This document shows positions 10,462 through 21,639 of a stretch of DNA of 64,000 nucleotides, one piece after another. Below the pieces are notes generated by a model. That model saw nothing but the letters and a program-made list of their open reading frames with translations. It searched no databases and was not told the DNA's origin. Source of the DNA: Achatina immaculata (lineage: Eukaryota > Mollusca > Gastropoda > Stylommatophora > Achatinidae); assembly GCA_009760885.1 (NCBI GenBank), contig CM019721.1, positions 16,230,196 to 16,294,195 on the forward strand, read 5' to 3'. The position numbers and the translations under genes are program-made. The stretch's first letter is position 1, and each line of letters begins with the position of its first letter.

Positions 10462-11469
10462 TCATCCATTATGAATGCTACTGTCTTCCACTGTGGTTTC
10501 CTGATATTCTTTCAGCAGCATCTGAATCACCTTCTCAGGTTTGTCTCCACTCCATAAGATTGCTTTTGTCCTTTCACATTTTTTGCAAGGCATTTCCCTC
10601 TTAGACACATTCATGTGACCCTTGAACTCTGAATGATAAATCTTGGCATATACCCACATAGAAGCTGGAGCAAAACCATGTGCTAAACACTGCTCCTGAT
10701 ACTGCGAATACATTTTTGAAATGGTCACATCTGATGTATGGTTCTGACTAGCCTTTCCTGGTTGTGGGAAATGACTGGAAAGTTTTTGGTATGAGTTTAT
10801 GTGGGCCTTTATTCTCTCTTCAACATCTAGAGGTGTTTTATTAGTCGGACCCTTCTTTCCTCGTAAATCAGGTGTTGCTAAAGCTGTCAAGGGAACAGCT
10901 TTATGTCTCAATGCATAATCAAGTCTTTTGTTTGTAATTCCTAACGTAGAAAGAAAAACAGGTTTACACACTCTAATTTTCTGACTAGTCAAATAGAAAA
11001 TCCTAGAAGCACAACGTCTGGAAATGGAGCCACACAATTCTTGGCAGGCTTTCTTCTTTCTTTCCTTGACATCTAAAACAGTCACTGAAGATACGATGAA
11101 TTGTGTTTGATTATTCCAGTCGGCAAGTGCATGAAACTGATCAAAAATGAGTTTTCTCACATCATGAGAAACTTTGACTGTACATTCAAGTCGACATCTG
11201 CAGTCAATAGGGACATACTCTTTTTTCTGAACTATCTTTCCTGTGCGCGTTACATATTCTTCTCCAGCATTCCGGCGTCGCTTCAGTTCTGCTCGAGAGC
11301 ACGCTGATCCAGGTGGTTTGCGCTTCCTTACTTTCCTGACTTTGTTATCTGTTTTAACATCAAGATTAGGGTTATGCAGTCCAAGTTCTTGACACTGAAA
11401 ACCTGAATTGAAAGGAAGGTAGGAAATATTACTTTTCCACAGAATAAAAATTAATGTTTGACATATCAT
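10462..11469 (-). CDS. Intact ORF of up to 335 codons, unidentified, possible transposase-derived protein or exon
   Basis: This is one of the few long uninterrupted frames that is not an obvious LINE RT. The protein is basic, with an RKVRKRKPPG segment near residue 45 and a Cys pattern CRCRLEC near residue 90. Next come SRIFYLTSQKIRVCKPVFL near 155 and a motif LGITNKRLDYAL. A final Cys pair CKKC lies near residue 300. I recognise the arrangement from uncharacterised proteins of many invertebrates that look transposon-derived, but I cannot name the family. The ATG at 11469 is probably not the true start: a pyrimidine-rich tract ending in CAG lies at about 11403-11420 on the minus strand, so the ORF may be an exon beginning near 11402. 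No DDE catalytic triad is visible, so the part may be N-terminal. Confidence 0.55.
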   Translation of the reverse strand: MICQTLIFILWKSNISYLPFNSGFQCQELGLHNPNLDVKTDNKVRKVRKRKPPGSACSRAELKRRRNAGEEYVTRTGKIVQKKEYVPIDCRCRLECTVKVSHDVRKLIFDQFHALADWNNQTQFIVSSVTVLDVKERKKKACQELCGSISRRCASRIFYLTSQKIRVCKPVFLSTLGITNKRLDYALRHKAVPLTALATPDLRGKKGPTNKTPLDVEERIKAHINSYQKLSSHFPQPGKASQNHTSDVTISKMYSQYQEQCLAHGFAPASMWVYAKIYHSEFKGHMNVSKREMPCKKCERTKAILWSGDKPEKVIQMLLKEYQETTVEDSSIHNG

Positions 11470-11730
11470 CTAACTTTAAAAATATTTTCTTAACTCTTAA
11501 CCCACAAAACATCATCCATTACACATTTTTTGTAATAAAAAAATCACTGTAGCAATGTTTTATAATTTCTTAATGATGTTTGTTTCTCGCATGCAGATCA
11601 AAATCATCTAACTGTAGCCATTTTATTTTTCATTTTTGGAAACCTGTTGGCTAATATGAATGTATATGGCCTTTAAAACTGAAAGAACACTGTGTAAAAG
11701 ACTGCATAAATGCTATATATTATATAAATA

Positions 11731-11770
11731 CACGCGCGCGCGCACACACGCACACACGCGCACACACAGA
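11731..11770. repeat. Alternating purine-pyrimidine microsatellite (CG/CA)n
   Basis: The tract is about 40 bp of alternating CG and CA dinucleotides. It sits next to (CATT)n at about 11778-11795. Confidence 0.9.
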
Positions 11771-11784
11771 TATATTTTCATTCA

Positions 11785-12030
11785 TTCATTCATTTGCATG
11801 TCCCTTGCGGAACTTTGCCTCCCAAACAGCACTCAAATAGGCCTCTCAGTTGTGAGCAAGATGGCCTGCTGCTGATGCATCCATTAGCAGATGATCAACG
11901 ATGTCTTGCAGCCATTTTCGCCTTGGTCGTCCTCTCTTTCTTTTTCCCATTATGTACCCTTCCAAGATGGTCTTCTCTAGATTATCATGATGTTTAATGT
12001 GTCCAAAATATTTAAGTTTTCTCTCATATA
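11785..12030 (-). mobile_element. LINE-C 3' end
   Basis: Minus-strand translation gives ERKLKYFGHIKHHDNLEKT, then GYIMGKRKRGRPRRKWLQDI, the C-terminal arm of LINE-C. The segment aligns closely with 185-420, 21180-21437 (plus strand) and the two halves flanking the Tigger element at 47753 and 50150. It contains the uninterrupted version of the Tigger target site near 11893-11910. Confidence 0.8.
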
Positions 12031-12039
12031 TATATATGA

Positions 12040-12505
12040 ACCTTAAGTGCTCAGGGCACACGGGGCTTCAGCAAGGGTTTTCCACAAATGCCTGTCTTTT
12101 GCCTTTTTTTCTGCTCTTGCGCAGGTGAGCCCTCTATTGCTCAACATCATTTCTGTTGTTCTTCTCCATGTTTCTTTTAGTCCACCCTTATTTCTGTTCC
12201 CCTGTGGTGTCCATCTTAGTGCTATTTTTGGTAGTGAATTGTCAGTCATTTAGAGCACATCTCCCAACCATCGCCAGCGTCTTTCCTCAATAATTGCTGT
12301 CAGTGGCTTCATCTGCATTTCTGCTAACAAGATGTTATTTTTTAATGGTGCTTGGTCAAAATATTCTTCTAATTCTTCATAAACATTTAGTCTGGAAAGA
12401 ATTCAACTTGTTATCTATGGTTTTGGTAATTTTCCAGCATTCACTTCCATAGAGTAGTACACTTAGAACATTACCCTTAAATATCCTGATTTTCATCTTC
12501 ATGCT
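12040..12505 (-). mobile_element. LINE-D 3' end
   Basis: The C-terminal arm RWTPQGNRNKGGLKETWRR and the end ..WKTLAEAPCALST match the longer LINE-D copy at 21640-23300. LINE-C and LINE-D tails meet here through a short (TA)n tract at about 12026-12038. The frame is open for 68 codons (12043-12249). Confidence 0.75.
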
Positions 12506-12924
12506 TAGTTTTTTTTATTATAAAGGTATATATATACTCATATATTCATAGGATAAATTATAACTTGTGCGAATGGAAATACCAAGTAAATGATAACTTG
12601 TGTGGTTGGAAATACTGAACTATCATCACATTTATGAATTTGTATTAAAAAAGCATAAAATTGTGAACAAAGATATTAATATTCTTCTTTTTGTCTTATT
12701 TTTGCTGTGTTATCTTGCAGGTAGTTGATCATTCAAACTCAGCATGGCTTAAATATAGTTCTACAACTGGTCTTATCTGTTGTTCAATAATTTTTGTTAA
12801 CATTTTTCCAGCATGAATAAGAAGAGTGTCAAATGGAGTATAAAACAAGTAAGCTTGATTCATGTGCTGTGACATGACACAGCATAAAAATTTTAAGCTG
12901 ATATTTATGTCCTGCTCAGGAAGA

Positions 12925-14187
12925 TGGGCTTCCTTGGGTTAAATTCTGCCCTCAAACCGCAACTGGCCCAGCAAGGTGGACCTCTTTACCACTCACAGAA
13001 AACATAGGAAGAATAGATGGACTGATATAAACAGAAAATGACTCAGAAACGTTAAACTTCAAAGAGATTGAAAAGTGACTCTTAAAGTATGTACTATGTG
13101 GCATAAATGATAAAAAGGAGGAATTAGTGGAGGGATGAAAAAAAGAAAAATAAAGATAATGGAAGTTGCAGACACCAAACTCAGAGGTAAAAACTGTAAA
13201 CAAAGACATCAGAATTATGTATTCCTATATTGGTAAATCATTGGGATGTGATGTGATAACAGATGAACTTATTAAAGCAGGAATGTGCAACAATCTATCA
13301 TGCACTATGTAAAAAGATATGGCATTCAGGTATTTGGCCAAAAGAGTGGAAAAGAACTGTATTCATACCACTGCCAAAAAAGGGTAACCTGAAATTATGC
13401 ACAAAATACAGAACTGTTGCCCTGATTAGTCTGGGCAGTAAAATTCTGTTAAAAATCATAATGGGTAGACTTTATAAGAAAATAGAAGAAGTCAATTTGG
13501 TCCAAGCCGGCTTTAGGCAAGGAAGAGAATCGAGAGATTATATATTCAATATAAGATTAATAATAGAGAAATGCAGACAGTTTAATGTGAATTATATGTG
13601 AAAATTTTATAGACTATTCAAAGGCATTTGACTGTGTACAACAACACCAGAAACTTTAGGAAATAATGGAAAATATGGGATTTCCAACACATTTGATACA
13701 ATTAACATTACTGCTGTATCTAGACTAACAGGCAGCAGTAAGAATAAATGGTGAAACAACAACTTGGTTTGACAAGGGGTCCATCAGGGTGCATACTGTC
13801 GCCTTACTTATTTAACTTGTATACTGAAAATATAATTAGGAATGTTAGAGAAGATGTAGACAAAGAATATTATGATGCCATAACAATTGGATGTTAAGAA
13901 ATACCAAAGATTAGATATGCTGATGACACAGTGTTATTGTCCACAACACAAAAAGGAATGGAAAAACAAATTATGTCAGTCTGTAAGAATAGCGAAGAGC
14001 AAAACCTCTATCTTAATGCTAAGAAAACTAAATTGATGACAACTGACAAAACAAATAAGGCAGCTGAAATATATACCAATGAGGAAACATTGGAAGAGGT
14101 AAAGAGTTTTGAATATCTTAGATCACTACTAAATAATACTGGAGATACAATGAGGCATAGGAAGGATGTAAAATGTAAGAAGTCTTG
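12925..14187 (+). mobile_element. LINE-C copy with RT domain, degenerate
   Basis: Plus-strand blocks read IWPKEWKRTVFIPLPKKGN near 13335-13390, QAGFRQGRESRDYIFNIRLI near 13500-13560, then KAFDCVQ-like sequence near 13620 and an RYADDTVLLST block near 13910-13945. The post-RT segment includes KKTKLMTTDKTNKAAEIY near 14020. These are RT palm and fingers motifs. At least four frame changes separate them. The copy is truncated at 14187, where antisense LINE-E begins. Confidence 0.8.
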
Positions 14188-14189
14188 AT

Positions 14190-15395
14190 ATTCATGGCTA
14201 ATCTGGATCATGACCTTCATTAGATTCTGCATATTTGGCACTTTAGTCCACTCCAGATCTAGTGGAATCTGCTGACAATGTCTCTTCTGCCTCTGACATC
14301 CACAATCTCCCTCACTTGATACACTTGCTCTTTGCTGAGTTCAGCTCTGGTAGGAAGTGGTGGTTTGCTGTGCTGACAAACCTGAGTTACAACTTCACCT
14401 GCGCATCCTTGTGGCTTACTTTCATGCTGGGCACATCCAGCAAGTAGTGCATAGCTATGACTAGAGTATCCCTGGTGCACCCTAAAACTGCTCTCATAGC
14501 CTCATTTTGAAATCTTTCAAGCTTGACTATCTGAGTCATGGATCAAGTCAGAAGGCTGAGGCTACTCAACCACTGACATCACCAATGGTTGCATCAACAG
14601 GAAGAGTGTCTTCTATGGCAGTCCAGCACCTGCCATGACCTTCACTGCAGTGAGACCTTTCTTTGCTTTCTGAATAACCATATCCACATGGTGGTTGAAA
14701 GATAGTGTCTTACTGAACACAATCCCAAGGTGTTTCAAAAATTGTTCCCTCTCGATATATTCGCTGTTGCACTGCACTGCCGGAAGGATGGTCTTCACAG
14801 ATCTGTTATCTATAAGCACCACATGATTTTGGCCCTGTTGGGGTTTATCACTGCATTATTGTCTGGACACCAACCCATAATATGGTCAATATTTTCCTGA
14901 ATGTGGCAAACATCCTCTGTCAGTAGTTTCCATGTACATATGTCACAATGTCATCTGCATATGTGAGTATTCAGCCAGGGCAAATCTGGTGTATTTGTGA
15001 AATCCTAGCAGAGTAAATGTTGAAAGGCACTGGTGACAGTAGAGAGCACTGAGGTAGTCCTGGTGAAGTATTTTAGGCTCCAAGGTCCATGACTCATATC
15101 GCAGTGCCACAGTTCTCTTTTGAAGTTGATGCTACCCACCACACAATCCAGGTGTCATTGTCCATTTCTGTCATGAGCCACAGGAGTGTTGTGTAGTCAA
15201 CTCCGTTATATGCATCCTCCAGATCCAGAGCAATAACTGTCGTCTCATCTTTCCACTGAAACCCTTCATCAAACATCATATGCCAGTATGGGTGTGTTGC
15301 TTGTTGTGTCTCGGTGACTGACATATTCTGCAGGCAAGAAAAAATTAACACATATGCATAAAGGTCTCCTAAACACTTGAAGGACACCATGAGTG
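14190..15395 (-). mobile_element. LINE-E copy (RT to RNase H region), degenerate
   Basis: On the minus strand the order is an RT A-block ALDLEDAYNGVDYTTLLWLM near 15220-15160, then a VMVLIDNRSVKTIL-like segment near 14820, a KHLGIVFSKTLSFNHHVD block near 14700, and a segment QVYQVREIVDVRGRRDIV near 14300 that recurs at 23430. The order RT, linker, RNase H is typical of I/Ingi-like LINEs. The frame is broken repeatedly. Confidence 0.7.
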
Positions 15396-15639
15396 TTTGA
15401 TTTTTTTCTAATGGAAAAACTAAGGTCAGATACTTTTTGAACAGGCCTCTTATAAACTAATCACTACCATTTTCTTAACTGACTGTGTCTGACAGTTTAT
15501 TAAAAAATATTCTTTCTCTTCTGCAGGTTTTTTAAAATTGTTGCTGCAGGCTTATATTTATTATTTGTTCTGACATGCAGTAAATTTTTGTTACATTTTT
15601 TGCTGTATATTGTTGTGTTATAAATCCCAGTTCATGTCA

Positions 15640-15935
15640 TTCTCTTTGCTCCTTAATTATTCCACTCCAAAATAATGCATAATCTTATGACCTGTCTTTG
15701 TCTTTTCTCTTTAATCCTGATGTCTGATATCCCTAATATTCATATCTTATGTTGGATCATAAAGTCATCAATTTGGAGCTCTTTATCTACGAGTCCACTG
15801 GCATTATACATTCCAATTTTGACTTTATTTCTGGCTTCCATTTCATTTCCAGATTGTTTTCTGGTTAGATAAGTCTATTTATTGCAAACTTTTGTTTCTT
15901 GAGCAGTTTTGATATCCACCACTGGCTTGCTAGGC
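15640..15935 (-). mobile_element. LINE endonuclease N-terminus relic
   Basis: Minus-strand translation near 15845-15700 reads KVKIGMYNASGLVDKELQID, then DFMIQHKI and ILGISDIRIKEKR. This resembles the first strands of an APE endonuclease (..WN..GL..K...L...ILGI.E.R). One in-frame stop is visible. The rest of the element cannot be followed. Confidence 0.45.
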
Positions 15936-15939
15936 CTGT

Positions 15940-17880
15940 GTTTTATGACAGAACAATAACTACTTCATAGGAGCCTGTTCCTCCAATTGGGCCACAGCCA
16001 GTTTCTCTGATGCAGCTTTACATGGTATTTCTCTGAAAATCTGAGATAAAATATCTTGTACATAATGGAAAATTACAATATGGCTGACTACACTTAAAAA
16101 CAAGTGTTACTATAATGAATCTGCATCCCCAACTGTGATTGGCAAAGCTTACCACTTAAAAAAAAAACTGTAACATTTAGATGAACACTTTAAAGTGATA
16201 AAAATATTATTTCCAATAGGTATGGATTTAAAACAGCCTCTTTGCAAATGTTAAACAAACATTTTAAAAACACATTTTAAAAGAATATAAATAAGATTAA
16301 ATGACTTTAGATTACTATACCATACTTATTATCACCAGGTAACAATTGTTTTGTAACTCATTTTTATTGGTTTTGAAATGAAGCAGCAAAATTTTAAGGT
16401 GAATGAACATCATACTTAGTCTTAACTGTCTTAAAAATCTGTAAGTGGTTTGAAAACTACAATTGTTTAGAACTACTTTTCAGCAGCCATATTAGTATTC
16501 AGTTGATAAGTCAGTTTCAAGCAGAACAGGTCCATGCTGCTCATATTTTCATGTTCTATTCACAGCTCATGCTTTTCTCCTCATACAGGGCACTGTCATA
16601 CAGCAGATGAGAGATGTGCATCATTTTCACATTAATGCCTCAATAAAGTGCCAGACTTGTGAACCCCAAATAATTGTCCAGTACCTCCAGATCCTGCTGG
16701 TGTGTCTTTATAACACAGCTTCATAAACAATGCAGTTTAAGCCAAAATCCACAAAACAGTAAAGCGTGCATGCCCACACACACTGCAGGAAAACTGAAAA
16801 TTCTGGTGAAGTGATAAGATTACAGGATCAGCTTTATTCAATATCAAATTTGTTATATACTTTATATTGCTACCAATAAAGCTGATTTCCCTTCATGTTT
16901 AAAATTACAGGCAATTTATTTTAGTTGCATCTCTGCAACCATTTGGGACAGTGTTCTTCAGTACAGCTGAGTTCTTGTTTAGGTGAAGTATAAAACTTTT
17001 CTCGTTAAATGTTGTTTATTCACCTTTTGTTGAATGAAAGGGGTATTCATGCAAAGTTTTGTTGCATTTCAGCTTATTTTGTGTTCAAATGAGTAAACAT
17101 ACTTTCATACTTTTAAGAGAAGTTTCCAATGCTTATGGCTCAAGATTATTAATATCAATTTCCAATTTTATTTTAGCCTTTTGTAGAATAAGAAAGGCTC
17201 TCTATTAAATTTCACCATGTAGTTCTGACTTAAATTGTCTACTTTCATTCCTTGTCTTTTTTTTAAACCCTCTTATGCTTGTGATCTGATTCCTCCTCCA
17301 TCTTTTTCCTAATCATTTCCTTCTTTCTCTAGCTGTAGAGATTTTTCTGGATTTTCTTCTTGTTATGAGATTTCTCATAGCTGTTAATTAGAATCTTGTG
17401 ACAAATGACGCCATGGTAATGAGATTAAAATACTAGCATATGAGATGATGAGTGCGCTGTGGCAGGTCTCTTCCCAAAGTGGATCTAAAACCCAGGCTAT
17501 ATTACCATGCAGATGTTTATTCCTTTATATTTCACCAGTCTGTAAGTAGGAGCTCTATGTGAAGCAGGAAAAGATAATGACTTTGATTTGCTGGATTTGA
17601 TAACACTATTATCTCTGATGAAGTCACCTCATCTCCTGCTACCTGCTGTGTCGTCCTCAAAATATGCCTTGTCTATGTCCCTAACTTCTTCATATATCCT
17701 TTTACTACTGGTATCTAAAAGCCTGGTATAACTGTTTCAGGAAAACAGTGACCCTATCAGTCTCGATTTACTCATGTCATTTTGCATATAAATGTTTTAC
17801 AAAAAAATCACAATAATTTGAAGACTTTCTCCATGACTTGTTAGCGTACATTAGCACTGTGCCTTCCATTTTCTGAACAT
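15940..17880. other. AT-rich stretch without recognisable gene
   Basis: I see no conserved frame in this 1.9-kb stretch. A sequence near 17470-17500 resembles an antisense B-box, but the match is too weak to call a SINE. Confidence 0.4.
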
Positions 17881-18114
17881 TTATAAAACAGGATTTGGCG
17901 TATGTATCGCTGAGGCTAAATATTTATCTACATTAATATATCCATGTGTTGTGATGCTAGGCAGATGCAAACCTGTATCTGTACTTGTGCCTGTATTTGC
18001 GTGGTGATGATAATGATAATATGGAATTCCAGGGTCTGATCCTTGACTAGGACCGACTGGAATTATTTGTTCAAGACAGTAATCAGGCACGCCATACATA
18101 AAATTAAATGTCAT
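17881..18114 (-). CDS. Possible first exon or small ORF, unidentified
   Basis: The 77-codon frame starts at ATG 18114 in a good context (CAAAAATGAC) and does not overlap any LINE family I can recognise. The product is rich in Tyr and His (PYYHYHHHANTG near residue 30) and Pro, unlike the surrounding relics. It could be the first coding exon of a minus-strand host gene: a possible donor ACAG|GTTTGC lies inside it near 17972. It could also be chance. No homology is recognised. Confidence 0.25.
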   Translation of the reverse strand: MTFNFMYGVPDYCLEQIIPVGPSQGSDPGIPYYHYHHHANTGTSTDTGLHLPSITTHGYINVDKYLASAIHTPNPVL

Positions 18115-18239
18115 TTTTGCTTTGCTTATCTGCTGCTGCTGTAATTACGTTAGTGAATAGTATTCGATAAATCCAGCGTATTAGAAGTAACACAAGACAT
18201 TCTCTTCTTTTTCTCTTTGGAAGGGCAGGTCACTCTGTT

Positions 18240-18560
18240 GCACCAACTTAGTAGAGTTATCAGCTCGTCGTCATCATCATGTGCCGTCATCAGAACGAAA
18301 GTTGGCAGTAATGGATCTCTAGTTTCCATTCGCCTTGGTAGTGCACTCAGCCAACCTGTGTCCTATCCGCTCTCTTATGCCATCTTCCCATCAACATATC
18401 TGTCTACCTCTAGCTCTGTTTTTTTTCTTCCATCTTTACTGGTCTTCAGTATATTGTTATGTCATCTGATATGACCAAAGAATTTTGTTTTCTTGATCCT
18501 TATTTCTTTGCGTAGGTCACACTGCACTTCCAGTTGTTTGGACATGAGAATCTACTGAAG
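18240..18560 (-). mobile_element. LINE 3' end with (ATG)n-type tail
   Basis: The trinucleotide tract at 18266-18280 is the 3' tail, followed on the minus strand by a basic C-terminal arm resembling LINE-B relatives. The frame is degraded. Confidence 0.45.
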
Positions 18561-18769
18561 GAAAGGGAAATAGAATGTGGAATCCTGCTTACTGTGGAGA
18601 CACATATGGCCAGGCCCATCGAAGCTGGGTGGAGGTAGGGGTGTTCAGCAAGAACATCCTTGTCTAAAGGAAAGCCCGGAGTTCGTTGGAGGGGGGGGGG
18701 GTGTGAATGAAGACAGAATGGCTAATCAATGTGGCAAGTGGGGGAGGAGCTTCTAAAATTCCTCTCGAA

Positions 18770-19225
18770 GTCACATTCGACAACTGTTCATAGCCACATA
18801 CGACTGTTTTATTTATTTGCTTTAAATTCTGGTTAGTCGTTCATTCAACACAAATATGATAAGTTTTCACATCAATAAATACATGAACGTCAGAAATTCA
18901 TTTCTGCATAAAATTACTACTGCCTGTCAAAGTAACAATAGTTTTTAACACAGTTGCTGCGCTACCATTGTTGGATTACCGGAAACGAAACTTTTTAAAA
19001 AATTGTTATTTCCGGCACAGATGTGCCAAACTTTCTATTCGTATTCGGTCGAAAATGACGTAATTCGAACTTTATATTCCATAGAATATTGGAACAGTCA
19101 CATTTCGAAATCTGAACAGTTCAATCGCAAAGCGTTCGTTCATTTTTTTAATCATAAAAGTCTAGTTTCATTTTATGTATTTTGTTTTCCCTATACAGTG
19201 AGAATATCATGCGGCATATAGACGA
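18770..19225. other. Apparently non-repetitive stretch with promoter-like motifs
   Basis: No LINE family is visible here. ACCGGAAAC at about 18978 and TTTCCGG at about 19009 are inverted ETS-type motifs, and TGACGTAA lies near 19056. These occur in housekeeping promoters, but motif matches alone do not prove function. If real, the promoter could serve the minus-strand frame at 18114. Confidence 0.2.
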
Positions 19226-19229
19226 ACTA

Positions 19230-19878
19230 CCTGGATATTAGTGAGGGAATACAACTTGAGATATGCAGATGATACATTCTTAATAGCAAAGAGTGAAAAA
19301 GAACTACAAGAATTGCTGGCATAGTAGTTAACGAAAGCGAGAACGAGGGCCTTACCTTGAACAAGAAGAAAGCTGAAGTTATTGTCATTTCAAATGTTTA
19401 AAAAAGTGAATCCTGAATGTAAATAACAGTAAACAGCACAATGTGGAAACAGGTGGACAATTTCAGATATTTGGGTACGCTGCTGACATCAGATGGAAGA
19501 TACCTAACTGAGATAAAGAGCAGAATAACACTAGACAAAATCATGTTTCAGAAAATGAAGAGCATTCTGCGTAATAAATCACTGTCACTGGAGTGAGGAA
19601 AACAATATTTCAGTACTATAACGAGTCAGTTTTATTTTATGTTTGCGAGGCTTGGTCAGTCACTAACGAAGTACAGCGACAACTGGAAGCTACTGAAATG
19701 TGGTTCTTAGAAGAATGCTAGAGAACCATGGTCAGCAAAGAAATTAAACGAGGAGGTTCTGTGAGATGTTGGAAAGACGAGACAAACAATGATAGCATTC
19801 TTATGATACGTTCTGCTGCGAGGCGAGCTAAAATACATTGTGACAACGGGAAATATAGAAGACAAAAGAGATCGAGGT

Positions 19879-19918
<40 letters not shown>

Positions 19919-20030
19919 GACTAACCAGATGGCACAGACAAAGAACACCAGCACTCGGAGCAGGGAATTGTGGGAAAACGTGAAAGCCAAATCTTACCGG
20001 CAGGGCAAAAGATGATAGACAGACAGACAG
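19230..20030 (+). mobile_element. LINE-B-like copy, RT C-terminal part
   Basis: NLRYADDTFLIAKSEKELQE at about 19249-19310 keeps the catalytic YADD. It is followed by a frame-broken post-RT arm with a KMKSILRNKS-like segment. Microsatellites (GA)n at 19879-19914 and (GATA)n at 20041-20110 replace the expected 3' tail. It is 5'-truncated. Confidence 0.65.
19879..19914. repeat. (GA)n microsatellite
   Basis: About 36 bp of uninterrupted GA repeat lies inside the 3' part of a LINE-B-like copy. Confidence 0.95.
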
Positions 20031-20047
20031 ACAGACGGGCGGGCGGG

Positions 20048-20110
<63 letters not shown>
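20015..20110. repeat. (GACA)n, (GGGC)n and (GATA)n compound microsatellite
   Basis: GACA units run from about 20014 to 20035, a short GGGC run follows, then about 16 units of GATA to 20110. Confidence 0.95.
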
Positions 20111-20124
20111 GTCTAGTTCGATTA

Positions 20125-20870
20125 TACTATTATATAATATACAATAACATAGGTTGTTTTGGGATTCTCTGATCTTTTCTTCTCATCACGTGACCAACAT
20201 ACATCCATCTCCTTCTCCTGATCACCCACGAGACTGGTTGTTGTTCAGCATTGCTCTTGAATTCGTTCCACTTGATGCCGAGTATTTTCCTTAGGCATTT
20301 GTTTTCAAAAGAGTCTAATTTCTCTTCTGTTTCTTTAGTTGTTTTCCAGCTTTCACATGCGTAAATGAGGGTGGATATTACATTTGAAGTGAATAGTCTT
20401 AACTTGGTTTTTGTGCTTATAACTTTTGAATGCCATATGTTCTCAAGATTCGTGAAGATCGATGCTGCTTTTGCAATTCTAGTTCTAACTTCCCTTCTGA
20501 TGTCACCATCCTGGTCTATGTAGCTGCCAAGGTATGCAAATTGACTGACTTCTTCAATATCTGTCCTTTCTACGTGTATTTTTCCATTTTGATTAATTGG
20601 AATTTTCATTACTTTTATTTTGTCGTTGTTAATTTCAAGTCCTATTTTGGTAGCCAGTGAAGACAGGCTATCAGTTGTTTTTTTTTTTTTGCATGGAATT
20701 CACATTGTTACTGATACGAGTTATGTCATCAGCAAAACCAAGATCTTCTAGTTGGGTCCCATGTACTCAGTCAATACTTGTGTTACATGTGCAGCATTTT
20801 TTCATTATGAAGTCTATTGCAATTCAAAAAACCAAAGGAGACAGTATACTGAGAAAAATCTTGTCGTCAT
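20125..20870 (-). mobile_element. LINE-A C-terminal portion
   Basis: The open frame 20130-20609 (159 codons) reads FAYLGSYIDQDGDIRREV, then STLIYACESWKTTKETEEK, NKCLRKILGIKWNEF and YVGHVMRRKDQRIPKQ, the LINE-A post-RT arm. Upstream, near 20720-20780, is a weak match to the FADD region. Compared with 31.7-32.9 kb, the IRQMT segment before EQQPVSW is missing. Confidence 0.8.
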
Positions 20871-20929
20871 AATTTGTCTGAATTGTATCCTTTCTATTTT
20901 TTTGTTTCAATAACTCGTATTTTTTCCTG

Positions 20930-21440
20930 TCATATGGGAGAGAAAATAGAACAACTAAAGAATCTGTGAAGAGGAACAGACAGAACCACAAAAATAAGAT
21001 TTTAAAGGGCATGCATCTTTCCCATCGCAACATATGCCTGTGAGACATGGACACTTAACAGAACAGATGAGAAACACATAAATGCCTTTGAATGTAAATG
21101 CTACAGAAGAGTCGTGGACTCAAAAAAAAAGAACAAATATATCTATAGTACAAGAACTTAATATTGAAGAAGGCTGACTAGTAAAGAGGATTAAAAAGAG
21201 AAAACTTAAATATTTTGGACACATTAAACGTCATGATAATCTAGAGAAGACTGTCTTGGAAGGGTACATAATGGGAAAAAGAAAGAGAGGAAGACCAAGG
21301 CGAAGATGGCTGCAAGACATCGTTGATGATTTGCAAATGGATGCATCAGAAACAGGCCATCTTGCTCACAACCGAGAGCCCTATAGGAGTGGTGTTAGGA
21401 AGGCAAAGTTCCACAATGAATGGAGCAAACATTGATATAT
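20930..21440 (+). mobile_element. LINE-C C-terminal portion and 3' end
   Basis: The plus-strand arm contains a FPIATYACETWTLNRTDEK-like segment near 21025-21070, then KYFGHIKRHDNLEKTVLEGY near 21210-21270 and GKRKRGRPRRRWLQDIVDD near 21275-21330. The 3' end is followed by (TA)n. It is one of the better preserved LINE-C tails. Confidence 0.8.
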
Positions 21441-21639
21441 ATATATATCGCTAAAAATGTACATTAATTTGCATATCTTTATGATCATAGCCAATTCATT
21501 TGCATTTTGCATAAGAAATATCGTTAAAGACCACAATAAATTTTGTGATTCTGAATATGCTGTGGCAATTCAAATATTTGAATGTAGCAAATGTAATTCC
21601 ACCACGAACGCAAAAGAACACAAAACACAAGCAAAAAGT

